Shown piece by piece: positions 25,487 to 35,327 of a DNA stretch of 64,000 nucleotides. The first letter of the stretch is position 1. The number at the start of each line of letters is the position of its first letter. A program made the position numbers and the translations under genes. The notes beneath the pieces are model-generated. The model was not told the DNA's origin. It searched no databases and saw only the letters and a program-made list of their open reading frames with translations. Source of the DNA: Microbacterium sp. KUDC0406 (lineage in GTDB: Bacteria > Actinomycetota > Actinomycetes > Actinomycetales > Microbacteriaceae); NCBI RefSeq assembly GCF_021582875.1, contig NZ_CP091138.1, positions 2,480,001 through 2,544,000 of the forward strand, written 5' to 3'.

Positions 25487-27522
25487 GACGGTGTCCCTTC
25501 GCCTTCTTCTTCGGTCGTTGAGCGAGGAGCGGAGCGACGAGACGAAACGCCCTCGGGTGGCCCGATGCGTTTCGTCTCCCTCCCTCCGGTCGGTCGCTCA
25601 ACGACCGGTTGTGCAACGCGGAACCGCACCCGTGCCCCCGGCGGTAGCTGCCCGGCGAGATCGAGATCGGCGTCGATGACCGCGCCGATGATCGGATATC
25701 CCCCGGTGAGCGGATGGTCGGGCAGGAACAGCACCGGTTGGCCGTCCGGCGGCACCTGGATCGCGCCGGTCACGGCGCCCTCGCTGGGCAGCTCCCCCGC
25801 GACGGCGCGCTCCAGCGGCGTCACGCCGTGCAGCCGGATGCCGACCCGGTCGGACCGCGGGGTCACGTCCCACTCCTGGCCGGTGAGTGCCTCCAGCGCG
25901 CCGTCGGTGAACCAGTCGTCGCGCGGGCCGAGCAGGATGCGCAGCTCGGCGGTCTCGCCGGGCGCGGGCAGGTCGCGGGTGAGCGGCTCCGGCTGCACCG
26001 GGTGCGGAGCCGTGCGCGGGTCGCCCACGGCGATCAGATCACCGGCGGCGAGCGGCGCGGGGCCGAGCCCCGCGAGAGTGTCGGCTGCCGCGCTGCCGAG
26101 CGCCGGTGCGGTCCGGATGCCGCCGCGCACGGCGATCGCGTAACGCAGGCCGCGCACGGGGTGACCGATCCGCAGCTCGTCTCCGTCATCGAGGGCGAAC
26201 GGCGCGCCGAGTCGGATGCCGCTGCCCATGCCGTCCGCGGCATACAGGCTTATCTCGCCGACCGCACCCGCGATTGCGGCGACGGTGGGCACGCCGTGAT
26301 AGCGCAGCGAGGCTCCCCCGACGAGCTCCAGCACCGCGGCATCCGTCGCATTGCCTACGGCCCGGTTCGCGTCGCGCATCGCCGTGCGATCCGCCGCGCC
26401 GGAGGCGGAGACGCCGAGGGCCGCGTGCCCGGGACGTCCGGGGTCCTGCACGAGCAGCTGAAGGGCGGGGCGGAGCACCTCCAGCGAACCTCCCTCCGCG
26501 TCGTGACCACTCGGGGAGGGTGAAGGCGTTTCGTCTCGCTCCGCCCGCTCGACGACCGAAGAGCGACCACCCGGGGAGACCGAAGGCGTTTCGTCTCGCT
26601 CCGCCCGCTCAACGACCGAAGAGCGACCATCCGGGGAGACCGAGGACGTTTCGTCTCGCTCCGCCCGCTCAACGACCAAAGGGCGACCACCCGGGGAGAC
26701 CGAAGGCGTCTCGTCTCGCTCCGCCCGCTCAACGACCGAAGGGCGACCATCCGGGGAGACCGAAGGCGTTTCGTCTCGCTCCGCCCGCTCAACGACCGAA
26801 GGGCGACCATCCGGGTCGTTGAGCGGAGGCGAGGAACGAGCCGCAGACGAAACGCCGTGAGACGCCTCCGCAGCTGAAGGCGTTTCGCCCGCGGAGGATG
26901 CGCCCTCGACGATCTCCCTCTCCGCACGCTCGAAGCGCACCAGCGTCCCCGGCGCGAACAGCGCCGGCGGGTCGCGGTCGATGTCCCACATCACCGCATC
27001 CGTCCGGCCGATGAGCTGCCAGCCGCCGGGGCTCTCCCGCGGGTACACCCCGCTGAACTGCCCGGCGAGGGCCACCGATCCGGCCGGCACGCGAGTGCGC
27101 GGGGACGACCGCCGCGGCACGTCGAAGAGCGGGTCCGATCCCACCGCGTAGCCGAATCCCGGGGCGAAGCCCGAGAACGCCACCTGCCACTGCGCGGCGA
27201 GGTGCCGGCTGACGACCTCGTCGGTCGAGACGTCGAGCAGCGCGGCGACGTCGGCCAGGTCCTCGCCGTCGTACCGCACCGGGATGGCGACCTCGCCCAC
27301 GTGCGGCACGTGGGCGGCATCCACCGTCGTCGACGACAGCACCTCGGCCAGCGAGGCGGCGTCCACGAGCACCGGATCGAAGCGCACCAGCACGGTGCGC
27401 GCCCCGGGGATGAGCTCGACGACGCCCGGCACGCCCGCCCATGCCAGGTTCAGGCGCATCGCCTCGTCGAGGTCGGCGGCCTCGACGAGCAGCGCCCGGT
27501 CAGATGCGGTGAGGATGCGCAT
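25483..27522 (-). CDS. Fused 5-oxoprolinase subunits PxpB-PxpC
   Basis: PxpABC hydrolyses 5-oxoproline to glutamate with ATP. Residues 1-205 are PxpB/KipI ([14 protein letters not shown], then [13 protein letters not shown] and [10 protein letters not shown]). Residues about 340-635 are PxpC/KipA ([20 protein letters not shown], then [13 protein letters not shown] and [16 protein letters not shown]). They are joined by a 118-residue linker (219-336) made of five 20-residue repeats with the core [15 protein letters not shown], which is the family B DNA repeat read in frame. The last 30-odd residues ([13 protein letters not shown]) are also repeat. Start 27522 overlaps the previous stop by one base. 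Confidence 0.9.
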   Translation of the reverse strand: MRILTASDRALLVEAADLDEAMRLNLAWAGVPGVVELIPGARTVLVRFDPVLVDAASLAEVLSSTTVDAAHVPHVGEVAIPVRYDGEDLADVAALLDVSTDEVVSRHLAAQWQVAFSGFAPGFGYAVGSDPLFDVPRRSSPRTRVPAGSVALAGQFSGVYPRESPGGWQLIGRTDAVMWDIDRDPPALFAPGTLVRFERAEREIVEGASSAGETPSAAEASHGVSSAARSSPPLNDPDGRPSVVERAERDETPSVSPDGRPSVVERAERDETPSVSPGGRPLVVERAERDETSSVSPDGRSSVVERAERDETPSVSPGGRSSVVERAERDETPSPSPSGHDAEGGSLEVLRPALQLLVQDPGRPGHAALGVSASGAADRTAMRDANRAVGNATDAAVLELVGGASLRYHGVPTVAAIAGAVGEISLYAADGMGSGIRLGAPFALDDGDELRIGHPVRGLRYAIAVRGGIRTAPALGSAAADTLAGLGPAPLAAGDLIAVGDPRTAPHPVQPEPLTRDLPAPGETAELRILLGPRDDWFTDGALEALTGQEWDVTPRSDRVGIRLHGVTPLERAVAGELPSEGAVTGAIQVPPDGQPVLFLPDHPLTGGYPIIGAVIDADLDLAGQLPPGARVRFRVAQPVVERPTGGRETKRIGPPEGVSSRRSAPRSTTEEEGEGTPS
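25513..25608. repeat. Family B repeat at the 3' end of pxpBC
   Basis: GGTCGTTGAGCGAGGAGC and its inverse CGGTCGCTCAACGACCGG flank GACGAAACGC and GCGTTTCGTC. The element encodes the C-terminal tail of PxpBC. Confidence 0.88.
26514..26865. repeat. In-frame 60-bp tandem array (family B)
   Basis: Five consecutive 60-bp units begin near 26521, 26581, 26641, 26701 and 26761. Each contains GCGTTTCGTCTCGCTCCGCC, then CGCTCAACGACC and GACCACCCGGGGAGACC or close variants. A partial inverted unit with GACGAAACGCC follows at 26815-26865. The period is a multiple of three, so the reading frame of pxpBC is kept. Confidence 0.95.
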
Positions 27523-28322
27523 CAGACCACGTACTCCGCGTCGGGGATGTCCGTGAGGAACATGTAGCCCGGAGCGTGGGTCACCGCGAACGGCGGCTTC
27601 GATGCCATGATCGCAGCCTGTGGGGTGACCCCGCAGGCCCAGAACACCGGGATCTCGCCCTCGCGCACCTCGGGGGCATCGCCGAAGTCGGGACGGGAGA
27701 GGTCGGCGATGCCGAGCGACGCCGGGTCGCCGATGTGCACCGGTGCGCCGTGCACGGCTGGGGTGCGCCCCGAGATCTGCACGGCGTCGGCGACGCGGGA
27801 TGCCGGGATCGGCCGCATCGACACGACCATCTCGCCGCGCAGCCGGCCGGCGGGCGCGCAGTCCACGCTCGTGCGGTACATCGGCACGTTCCGGCCCAGC
27901 TCCTGGTGCCGGATCGGGATGCCGGCCTCGGCGAGCCCGGTCTCGAACGTGAAGCTGCATCCGATCAGGAAGGCGACGAGATCGGGATGCTCGTCCCAGG
28001 CGCCCGTGGCGTCGGAGACCTCCTCCGCGAGCTGCCCGTCGCGCCAGATGCGGTACCGACCGATGTCGGTGCGGATGTCACTGCCCGGCGCGAGCTGGGA
28101 CTCCACCTCGCCCTGCTCGATGACCTCGAGCACGGGGCACGGCTTCGGGTTGCGCTGCGCGTAGAGCAGCGTCTCGAACGCCCAGTCGGCGGGGACCGCG
28201 ATGAGGTTGGCCTGCGTGAGGCCCGCGGCGACGCCGCTGGTGGGCTCGGCGAGGCCCTCGCGATAGGCACGACGAGCAGCGCGGGCCGATTCGCGCTGGG
28301 CGGGCGTGGCGACGACGGTCAT
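27522..28322 (-). CDS. DUF1445 putative hydro-lyase (YcsI-like)
   Basis: This 266-residue cytoplasmic protein has the family's landmarks: [18 protein letters not shown] start ([20 protein letters not shown]), [49 protein letters not shown] and [19 protein letters not shown]. Relatives include YcsI of the Bacillus kip locus and D-glutamate cyclase-like enzymes that interconvert D-glutamate and 5-oxoproline. Its position between pxpA and pxpBC fits that chemistry, although the exact reaction here is inferred. It starts 1 nt after the pxpA stop. Confidence 0.88.
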   Translation of the reverse strand: MTVVATPAQRESARAARRAYREGLAEPTSGVAAGLTQANLIAVPADWAFETLLYAQRNPKPCPVLEVIEQGEVESQLAPGSDIRTDIGRYRIWRDGQLAEEVSDATGAWDEHPDLVAFLIGCSFTFETGLAEAGIPIRHQELGRNVPMYRTSVDCAPAGRLRGEMVVSMRPIPASRVADAVQISGRTPAVHGAPVHIGDPASLGIADLSRPDFGDAPEVREGEIPVFWACGVTPQAAIMASKPPFAVTHAPGYMFLTDIPDAEYVV

Positions 28323-28323
28323 G

Positions 28324-29088
28324 TCACCCTCCGGCGAACGGGGTGATGCTCACGCCGGAGGCCTCGAGCAGGCGCCGCGTCTCGGCGGCCATGGCGACCG
28401 AGCCCTTGCTGTCTCCGTGCACGCAGATCGACTGCGCCTGCACGCGCACGTCGGTGCCGTCGACGGCCCGGATGACGCCGGACTCGGCGAGGCGCAGCAT
28501 CCGCTCGGCGACGGCGCTCGCGTCGTGCAGCACCGCCCCCTCCTCGGTGCGCGAGACCAGCTGGCCGTCGGGCTTGTAGGCCCGGTCGGCGAACGCCTCG
28601 GCCGCGACGGCGAGCCCAGCTCGCTCGGCGACGTCGAGCACGACACCGCCGGCGAGGCCGAGCAGGACCAGGCTCGGGTCGATCGCGCGGATCGCGGCGA
28701 CGACGTCGTTCGCCTGCCGCTCGTCGCGGGCGATCGTGTTGTACAGCGCGCCGTGCGGCTTGACGTAGGCCACGGTCCCGCCCACCGCCTTGGTCAGGCC
28801 GGCGAGGGCGCCGAGCTGGTACTCCACATGCGCCTGCAGGGTGGCCGAGTCGATGTCGACCTTCGTGCGGCCGAAGTTCTCGTAGTCGCGGTAGCCGGGG
28901 TGCGCGCCGATCGTGACCCCGTTCTCGACGGCCGCGGCGAGAGTGCGCCGGATGCCCTCCGGGCTGCCGGCGTGGAATCCGCACGACACGTTCGCGCTGG
29001 TGACGATCGCGAGCATGCTCTCGTCGTCCGACACGATGCGGTCGGACACATTCTCGCCCAGGTCCGAGTTCAGATCGATGGATGCCAT
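28324..29088 (-). CDS. pxpA: 5-oxoprolinase subunit A (LamB/YcsF family)
   Basis: PxpA is the third subunit of the prokaryotic 5-oxoprolinase. The 254-residue protein shows [12 protein letters not shown] at the N-terminus, [69 protein letters not shown] and [15 protein letters not shown]. It is complete and of normal length. It lies 4 bp after the NRAMP-like transporter gene, in an operon that also encodes PxpB-PxpC. Confidence 0.95.
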   Translation of the reverse strand: MASIDLNSDLGENVSDRIVSDDESMLAIVTSANVSCGFHAGSPEGIRRTLAAAVENGVTIGAHPGYRDYENFGRTKVDIDSATLQAHVEYQLGALAGLTKAVGGTVAYVKPHGALYNTIARDERQANDVVAAIRAIDPSLVLLGLAGGVVLDVAERAGLAVAAEAFADRAYKPDGQLVSRTEEGAVLHDASAVAERMLRLAESGVIRAVDGTDVRVQAQSICVHGDSKGSVAMAAETRRLLEASGVSITPFAGG

Positions 29089-29092
29089 GTTC

Positions 29093-30370
29093 TTATGCTC
29101 CTGTCCCGAGGAAGGCGAAGATCGGGCCGATCGACACGGCGCCCATGTACCAGGTGAGGGCGGTGACCAGCGTGCCGGCGATGAGCAGCCAGCGCGGGTA
29201 CCGCTCCACGCCGAGCAGGTCGGCGCGGAACCATCCGATGTACATGAACACCGTGAGGCCGATCGGCAGGATCAGTCCGTTGAAGCCTCCCACGAACACG
29301 AGGATCGCGGCGGGCGCGGTGCCGATGGAGAGGTACACGATCAGCGAGACGACGATGAACACGACGGTCGCCCACTGCAACGACCAGCCGCCGAGGAAGC
29401 GCTTGTGGAATGTCGAGAGGAACGTCGCCGAGGTGTAGGCGGCGCCGATCACCGAGCTGATCGCGGCGGCCCAGAAGATCGCGCCGAAGATGCGCATCCC
29501 GGCATCTCCCAGCACCGCGCCGAACGCCTGTCCTGCGGGGTTCGCCGCCTGCGTGGTCAGATCGAGCGTGACACCGGACGCCACGACCCCGAGGATCGCG
29601 AGGAAGAGCACGTACCGCATGATGCCGGTGACGAAGACGCCGTTCGAGGCGGCTCGCATGACGGGTCCGGCGTGCTCGGGGCCGGTGTTGCCCGAGTCGA
29701 GGTAGCGGTGCGCACCGGAGTAGGTGATGTACCCGCCGACGGTGCCGCCGACGATCGTGGTGATCGTCGCGAAGTTGATGGTGTCGGGCAGGAAGGTCTG
29801 ACGCAGTGCGTCGCCGACCGGGGGCTGCGAGATGAACGCCACGATGACGGTCATCACGATCATGCCGACACCGAGGACGACGAGCACGATGTCCATCACC
29901 CTGCCGGCCTTCTTGATGAGGAAGATCGCGATGGCGATCGCCGCGGTGACGAGGCCACCGAGCTTCGGGTCGATGCCGAGCAGGGCGTTCAGGCCGAGTC
30001 CGCCGCCGGCGATGTTGCCGATGTTGAACGCCAGGCCGCCGATGATCACCAGCACGGCGATCACGTGGCCGGAGAACGGGATGGCGCTGTTCGCGAGCTC
30101 GCCGGCGCGCTTGCCGGACGAGGTGATCATGCGCCAGACGTTCAGCTGCACGGCGATGTCGATGATCACCGAGATGAGGATCGCGAAGGCGAAGGAGGCG
30201 CCGAGGGTCGCGGTGAAGGTGGCGGTCTGGGTGATGAACCCGGGGCCGATGGCGCTGGTGGCCATCAGGAAGATCGCGCCGATGACGCCGCTGCGGCCTA
30301 CGCGCTTCTTGGTCGCGGCCAGGCGCGCGGCGTCTTCGGTGCTCGCAGAGGTGGTGGGGGATTCGGACAT
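29093..30370 (-). CDS. NRAMP-family transporter (YcsG-like)
   Basis: This 425-residue protein has about 11 transmembrane helices of the LeuT-fold NRAMP family. Helix 1 carries the variant [16 protein letters not shown] instead of the metal-binding DPGN of true manganese transporters. That is typical of the YcsG branch found beside pxp genes, so an organic substrate such as 5-oxoproline is more likely than a divalent metal (inference). ATG 30370 begins [11 protein letters not shown]. It is first in the operon and diverges from the GntR gene across a palindromic operator. Confidence 0.87.
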   Translation of the reverse strand: MSESPTTSASTEDAARLAATKKRVGRSGVIGAIFLMATSAIGPGFITQTATFTATLGASFAFAILISVIIDIAVQLNVWRMITSSGKRAGELANSAIPFSGHVIAVLVIIGGLAFNIGNIAGGGLGLNALLGIDPKLGGLVTAAIAIAIFLIKKAGRVMDIVLVVLGVGMIVMTVIVAFISQPPVGDALRQTFLPDTINFATITTIVGGTVGGYITYSGAHRYLDSGNTGPEHAGPVMRAASNGVFVTGIMRYVLFLAILGVVASGVTLDLTTQAANPAGQAFGAVLGDAGMRIFGAIFWAAAISSVIGAAYTSATFLSTFHKRFLGGWSLQWATVVFIVVSLIVYLSIGTAPAAILVFVGGFNGLILPIGLTVFMYIGWFRADLLGVERYPRWLLIAGTLVTALTWYMGAVSIGPIFAFLGTGA

Positions 30371-30433
30371 GGGGTTCCCATCGTCTTTGGTGGGCGGGAG
30401 GGGTTTCCATGATTGTAGAGCAGACGGCGACGG

Positions 30434-30446
30434 ATTGTTCAACAAT
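30434..30446. promoter_or_regulatory. GntR operator between the pxp operon and its regulator
   Basis: ATTGTT-C-AACAAT is a perfect 13-bp palindrome 33 bp before the GntR start and 64 bp before the transporter start. Its form fits FCD-type GntR binding sites. Confidence 0.65.
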
Positions 30447-30466
30447 ATTTCTCGTCGACGGACGCA

Positions 30467-30472
30467 TATCCT
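30467..30472 (+). promoter_or_regulatory. -10 hexamer of the GntR gene (leaderless)
   Basis: TATCCT lies 6 nt before ATG 30479. Confidence 0.6.
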
Positions 30473-30478
30473 GAACGC

Positions 30479-31117
30479 ATGACCAACGCGGCTCCGCTCG
30501 CCGACGCACTGCGCCAGCGCATCATCGACGGCGAGTTCGCGCCCGGTTCGCGGCTGTCCGAGTCGGCGCTCGCCGAGCGGCTCGACGTGTCGCGGAACAC
30601 GCTGCGCGAAGCGTTCCGGGTGCTCGCCGAGCAGGGGCTCATCGAGCACATCCCGCACCGCCGGGTCTCGGTGGCCTCCCCGTCGATGGCGGACGTGGTC
30701 GACATCTACCGCGCCCGCCGCGTGATCGAGTGCGCCGCGCTGAAGCAGGCCGAGCCGGAGCATCCGGCCGTCGAACTGATGCGCGCGGCCGTCGACGAGG
30801 CCGAGACGCATCTGAGCGGCACCGACTGGCGTCTGATCGGCAGCGCGAACATGGCGTTCCACGACGCGATCGTCGCGCTGGCCGACAGTCCCCGTCTCGC
30901 GCGCACCTATCGCGACGTCGCCGCCGAGCTGCGCCTGGCCTTCCTCGAGATCGACGACCCTCGTGCGCTGCACGAGCCGTTCGTGCGCAAGAACCGCGCC
31001 GTGCTGGACGCGTTCCTGCGGCGCGGCCCGGAGGAGGCCGCCGAAGAGCTCGAGAAGTACCTGATCCGTTCCGAGCGCACGGTGCTGGGCGCGTTCGCCC
31101 GCATGGGCAAGAGCTAG
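30479..31117 (+). CDS. GntR-family regulator with FCD domain
   Basis: This 212-residue protein has a winged helix (LRQRIIDGEFAPGSRLSESA, then LDVSRNTLREAFRVLAEQGL) and an FCD ligand domain with the metal-binding Asp/His pattern (SANMAFHDAIVALADSPRL). It is divergent from the NRAMP-pxp operon, with a palindrome between them, so it is the probable 5-oxoproline-responsive repressor of that operon and of itself. The protein is complete, and its mRNA probably starts at the ATG. Confidence 0.9.
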   Translation: MTNAAPLADALRQRIIDGEFAPGSRLSESALAERLDVSRNTLREAFRVLAEQGLIEHIPHRRVSVASPSMADVVDIYRARRVIECAALKQAEPEHPAVELMRAAVDEAETHLSGTDWRLIGSANMAFHDAIVALADSPRLARTYRDVAAELRLAFLEIDDPRALHEPFVRKNRAVLDAFLRRGPEEAAEELEKYLIRSERTVLGAFARMGKS

Positions 31118-31139
31118 TCCCCCGGCACCGACCCGGTGC

Positions 31140-32304
31140 TCAGACCACGACCCTGCGCCGGGTGAGCTGCTTGAACCATGCTGCGTCGGGAACCCGCGCG
31201 ATGATCGTTCCGAGGATGATCGTGGTCAGCACGTACACCGCCGCCAGCGCCGCGAGCTGGGGGACCACGCCCGCCGCGATTCCGGCGATCACGATCGAGA
31301 ACTCGCCGCGCACGGTCAGCGCCACGCCGGTGCGCCATCGTCCCGGGATGCCGATGCCCGCACGCCGGGCAGCGATGTAGCCGGTCGCCACCTTGGTCGA
31401 CATCGTCACGAGGGCGAGCAGGATGCCCGGGATCAGCCAGTCGGACAGATGCGTGGCATCCGTCGCCAGGCCGAAGAAGACGAAGAACACCGCGGCGAAC
31501 AGGTCGCGCAGCGGGCTGAGCACCTGCTGCGCCCGGTGCGCCACTCTGCCGGAGAGAGCGATGCCGACCAGGAACGCCCCCACCGCCGCCGAGACGTTGA
31601 CCTCTTCGGCGAGACCGGCCACCAGCATCGTCAGGCCGAGCACGCCGAGCACCAGGGGCTCGGCAAGATCGGGCGTGAACAGGCGCGAGACCAGCCTTCC
31701 GAACCGCATCGCCAGGAACAGGATCAGAAGCACGACGCCCACGGCGATCGCCACGGTGACGGCTCCGCGCAGCAGGCTGACGCCCATCACGAGCGCCGAC
31801 AGGATCGGCAGGTAGAAGGCCATCGCGAGGTCTTCGATGACGAGCACCGAGAGGATGACCGGGGTCTCCCTGTTGCCGACGCGGCCGAGGTCGCGCAGCA
31901 TCTTCGCCACCACGCCCGACGACGTCACCCAGGTGATGCCGCCCAGTGCGACCGCGGCGACGGGTCCCCAGCCGAGCAGCAGCGCGAAGGCCGCTCCCGG
32001 CAGCGCGTTCAGCGCCGCGTCGACGATGCCGGCGACCTTCGACCTGCTCAGGCCCTGCACCAGCTCCCGGGGGTGTACTCCAGGCCGAGCAGGGCGAGCA
32101 GCAGCAGCACGCCGATCTCCGCGCCGATCTGGAAGAACTCCTGACTGGCGTCCAGCGGAGCGATACCGCCGGTGCCGAAGGCGAGACCGGCGACCAGGTA
32201 GAACGGGATCGGGAGAGACCGATGCGGTCGGCGAGCCGGCCGAGCAGGCTCATCCCGAACAGCAGCGCGCCGACCTCGATCAGGATGATGGTGGTCTCGT
32301 GCAT
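31140..32304 (-). CDS. CPA2-type K+/H+ or Na+/H+ antiporter, KhtU-like (two frameshifts)
   Basis: This is a membrane antiporter of the monovalent cation:proton antiporter-2 family: N-terminus LIEVGALLFGMSLLGRLADR, then VTSSGVVAKMLRDLGRVGNR, VIEDLAMAFYLPILSAL (ion-site Asp) and VNVSAAVGAFLVGIALSG. Two breaks, each one base short, lie at GGG 32211-32213 and GGGGG 32069-32073. Restored, it has 388 residues and reads SPIPFYLVAGLAFGTGGI through the repaired zone. It lacks a C-terminal RCK domain. That function is supplied by the separate protein encoded 15 bp upstream, as in KhtTU pairs. Confidence 0.83.
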
Positions 32305-32319
32305 CGGCGCGGCGAGTTC

Positions 32320-32814
32320 TTACTCGGGACCGTGGTCGACGAGCTTCATCGCCGCATCGAGGCCGCTGCGGGTGCCCACCGCGATGATGATGTCACCGGC
32401 GATGAGCGGCTCGTCCGGCACCGGAGAGGGGATGACCTTGCGTTCGCGCAGCAGTGCCACGATCGACACATGCGTACGGGTGCGCATCTTCGTGTCGCCC
32501 AGAGTCCGGCCCGCGAACGGCGACGACTCGCCGACCTTGATCTTCTCCGTGTAGAGGCCGTCGGTCTCATCGCTGAGCTTCGTCAGCCGGGTGACGGCGA
32601 CGGATGCTCCGAAGATGTCGGCGAGCGCCTCCGCCTCGTCCTCGGTGATCGACACGGAGTAGCGGCAGGAGTCCGGATCGTCGGCGTCGTAGATCGCGAG
32701 CTCGCGCTCGCCGTCGCGGAAGGAGATGACGCCGAGGCGGCTGCCGCTCTCGGTCACGAGGTCGTTGCGCACGCCGATGCCCGGCAGGTCGACCCTCTCG
32801 ATGCGTATTGTCAC
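32320..32814 (-). CDS. Antiporter regulatory subunit, KhtT-like (TrkA-C domain)
   Basis: This 164-residue cytoplasmic protein has an N-terminal KhtT-type domain (RIERVDLPGIGVRNDLVTES, then LADIFGASVAVTRL) and a C-terminal RCK_C/TrkA-C domain (KVGESSPFAGRTLG, then LIAGDIIIAVGTRSGLDAAM). In Bacillus, KhtT gates the KhtU potassium efflux antiporter in response to c-di-AMP. The same pairing and order here suggest the same role. GTG 32814 is the start, with TATCCT 8 nt upstream. Confidence 0.87.
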   Translation of the reverse strand: MTIRIERVDLPGIGVRNDLVTESGSRLGVISFRDGERELAIYDADDPDSCRYSVSITEDEAEALADIFGASVAVTRLTKLSDETDGLYTEKIKVGESSPFAGRTLGDTKMRTRTHVSIVALLRERKVIPSPVPDEPLIAGDIIIAVGTRSGLDAAMKLVDHGPE

Positions 32815-32861
32815 GAGTGTCGAGGATACGCCGATTTCGGAGACGCGGCGCGAAAGGCGGA

Positions 32862-33857
32862 TCAGGCGGACGCCCGCACGACGAGTTCCGTGGTGAGGAT
32901 GGTGTGATGCGGAGCATCCGTTCCGGCGAGCACGTCGATCAGCACTGACGCCATCGCCTCGCCCTGGGCGAACATCGGCTGCCGCACGGTGGTCAGCGGC
33001 GGGTCGAGCTCCGCGGCGACCTGGGAGTCGTCGAAGCCGACCAGCGCGAGGTCGTCGGGCACGCGCAGGCCTGCGGCGCGCAGCACGCCGCAGGCGCCCC
33101 GCGCCATCAGGTCGCTCGCGATGAAGATCCCGTCCGGCGGCGAGGGCAGTTCGAGCAGGCGCCGCGCAGCGGCAGCACCGGATGCCTCGGAGAAGTCACC
33201 CGCCTCCTCGGCCACCGGCTCGAGACCGGCATCCGCCAGCACCTCCCGGAAGCCCTGCAGCCGGTCGAAGGTCACCGGCATGGAGGGCGGACCGGTGATG
33301 GTCGCCACCCTGCGGCATCCGCGATCGATCAGCCGCTGGGTGCCCTGACGTCCGCCGAGCACGTTGTCGACGTCGACAACGTAGTCGGTCTCGCGCTCCA
33401 CTGCCCGGCGGCCGCCGAAGACCACCGGCACCGCCTCGGCGATGCGGTCGACGAAGGCGTCGCTGGTGTGGTGCGAGACGATCATCGCGGCATCCACACC
33501 GCCATTGCGCACGAAGCTGGTCATCTTGTCGCCGGGGTCGTCGCTCGCGATGAGCAGGTTCAAGATGTAGTCGGACTGCGTGACCCTGGCGCTGATGCCG
33601 GCGACGACCGCGGCGAAGAACGGGTCGCCGAAGAACGTCGTGGTGTCCTCGGGCACCACCAGGGCGATCGCGTGCGTCTGCCGGCTGGCCAGCGTGCGCG
33701 CAGCACGGTTCGGCACGTAGTTCAGCCGGCGGATGGCCTCCTGCACCGACTCCAGCGCCTCCGGGCTCACCGCCGTCGATCCGTTCACCACGCGTGACAC
33801 GGTCGATCGCGAGACACCGGCTTCGGCGGCGACCTGTTCGATCGTCGGTCGTGCCAT
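32862..33857 (-). CDS. LacI-family regulator of the beta-glucosidase gene
   Basis: This 331-residue protein has the LacI helix-turn-helix and hinge (TIEQVAAEAGVSRSTVSRVV, then RRLNYVPNRAARTLASRQ) and a periplasmic-binding-like sugar domain (GIFIASDLMARGACGVLRAA, then LALVGFDDSQVAAELDPPLT). AGGGAGAGGA precedes ATG 33857. It lies 30 bp downstream of the GH1 gene in the same direction. A perfect LacI-type palindrome precedes the GH1 gene, so it likely represses that gene and itself until a beta-glucoside is present. Confidence 0.92.
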   Translation of the reverse strand: MARPTIEQVAAEAGVSRSTVSRVVNGSTAVSPEALESVQEAIRRLNYVPNRAARTLASRQTHAIALVVPEDTTTFFGDPFFAAVVAGISARVTQSDYILNLLIASDDPGDKMTSFVRNGGVDAAMIVSHHTSDAFVDRIAEAVPVVFGGRRAVERETDYVVDVDNVLGGRQGTQRLIDRGCRRVATITGPPSMPVTFDRLQGFREVLADAGLEPVAEEAGDFSEASGAAAARRLLELPSPPDGIFIASDLMARGACGVLRAAGLRVPDDLALVGFDDSQVAAELDPPLTTVRQPMFAQGEAMASVLIDVLAGTDAPHHTILTTELVVRASA

Positions 33858-33887
33858 CCGGCGTCCTCTCCCTGTGGCGCGCGGGAA

Positions 33888-35318
33888 TCAGACCGCCCGC
33901 GCGGCGATGATCCGAGAGTACTCGCGACCGCTGTCCTTCACGGTGCGCTCCTGGGTGTCGTAGTCGACGCGCACGATGCCGAACCGCTTCTCGTACCCGC
34001 ACGCCCACTCGTAATTGTCCATCAGCGACCAGTAGAAGTAGCCGCGCACATCGACGCCCGACTCGATCGCGTCGAGCGTCGCAGCGAGATGGTCGCGCAG
34101 GAAAGCGGTCCGTTCCGGGTCCGCGACCCGCCCACCCTGCAGCACGTCGTCGTAGGCGGCGCCGTTCTCGGTCACGTACAGCGGCACCCCGACGGCGTAC
34201 TCGCTCGAGACCCGCTGCAGCAGGCGCGTGAGGCCCTCCGGCTGCACCTCCCAGTCCATCCCGGTGCGCGGCAGACCGCGCTCGACCCAGTGGATGCCCT
34301 CGACAGACGGGAACGGCGACGCGATCTCGCGCTGCTGGCCCTGGGTCTCGTGCCCGGTGCCCTCCGGGCCATCCGGCTGCGGATGCCCCGACACCAGGTC
34401 GCCGTGGTAGTAGTTGACGCCCAGGGTGTCGATCGGGGTGGAGATGATGCCGAGGTCACCCTCGTGCACGGCTGCCTGCCAGCGCGTCACCGCCTCCGCG
34501 TCGACCTTGCGGAGGTCGCGCACGACGTCGTCCGGGTACTCGCCGTGGAACAGCGGCGAGAGGAACCAGCGGTTGAACTGGCCGTCGATCCGGCGGGCGG
34601 CGTCGAGATCGGCCGGGTCGTCGGCGTCGGCGGGATCGGCGACCGTGAGGTTGAGCGTGAGCCCGAGGTCGAGCGACTCGTCGCGAGCGCGCAGCTCCTG
34701 CGTGGTGCGGCCGTGCGCGAGCAGCAGGTGGTGGGCGGCGAGCAGCCCGTCGCCGACGTCGGTGCGCCCGGGAGCATGCACGCCGGCGGTGTAGGAGAGG
34801 AACGATGAGCACCACGGCTCGTTGAGCGTCGTCCAGGTGGGTACCCGGTCGCCGAGCGCGTCGTGCACGGAGAGCGCGTACTCGACGAAGCGGTCGACGG
34901 TGTCGCGGCTGGTCCAGCCGCCGCGCTCCTCCAGGGTCTGCGGCATGTCCCAGTGGTACAGCGTCAGCCAGGGCGCGATGTCGTTCGCGAGCAGCTCGTC
35001 GACGAGCCTGCTGTAGAAGTCGAGCCCCTTCGCGTTCACCGGCCCTCCGTCGGGGCGCACACGCGCCCACGAGGTCGAGAACCGGTAGGTCTGCAGGCCG
35101 AGGCTCTTCATCAGCGCGACGTCCTGCGGCATCCGGTGGTAGTGATCGCAGGCGACGTCGCCGGTGTCGCCGTTCACGACCGCGCCGGGCACGCGGGCGA
35201 ACGCGTCCCAGATCGAGGCGGTTCGACCGTCTTCGAAGGCGGCCCCCTCGATCTGGTAGGCCGCGGTCGCGGCGCCGAACAGGAAACCATCGGGGAAGGA
35301 GCGAGTCATGGCCTCCAT
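33888..35318 (-). CDS. GH1 beta-glucosidase
   Basis: This 476-residue cytoplasmic glycosidase cleaves beta-glucosides. The acid/base Glu lies in WTTLNEPWCSSFLSYTAG and the nucleophile Glu in PLYVTENGAAYDD. Other family features are GAATAAYQIEGA near the N-terminus, the FSTSWARVRPDG segment and MDNYEWACGYEKRFGIV near the end. A start at 35309 (MTRSFPDG) is equally possible. Cellobiose or aryl-beta-glucosides are the likely substrates. There is no signal peptide. It is controlled by the adjacent LacI protein through the palindrome at 35328-35343. Confidence 0.95.
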   Translation of the reverse strand: MEAMTRSFPDGFLFGAATAAYQIEGAAFEDGRTASIWDAFARVPGAVVNGDTGDVACDHYHRMPQDVALMKSLGLQTYRFSTSWARVRPDGGPVNAKGLDFYSRLVDELLANDIAPWLTLYHWDMPQTLEERGGWTSRDTVDRFVEYALSVHDALGDRVPTWTTLNEPWCSSFLSYTAGVHAPGRTDVGDGLLAAHHLLLAHGRTTQELRARDESLDLGLTLNLTVADPADADDPADLDAARRIDGQFNRWFLSPLFHGEYPDDVVRDLRKVDAEAVTRWQAAVHEGDLGIISTPIDTLGVNYYHGDLVSGHPQPDGPEGTGHETQGQQREIASPFPSVEGIHWVERGLPRTGMDWEVQPEGLTRLLQRVSSEYAVGVPLYVTENGAAYDDVLQGGRVADPERTAFLRDHLAATLDAIESGVDVRGYFYWSLMDNYEWACGYEKRFGIVRVDYDTQERTVKDSGREYSRIIAARAV

Positions 35319-35327
35319 GATGCCACC

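Noticed and set aside
23357..26143. Open plus-strand frame of about 930 codons
   Set aside because: It is antisense to the biotin carboxylase and PxpBC genes, which carry all conserved motifs on the minus strand.
26514..26865. CRISPR array
   Set aside because: The 60-bp units are contiguous, without unique spacers, lie in frame in a gene and match a dispersed repeat. No cas genes are present.
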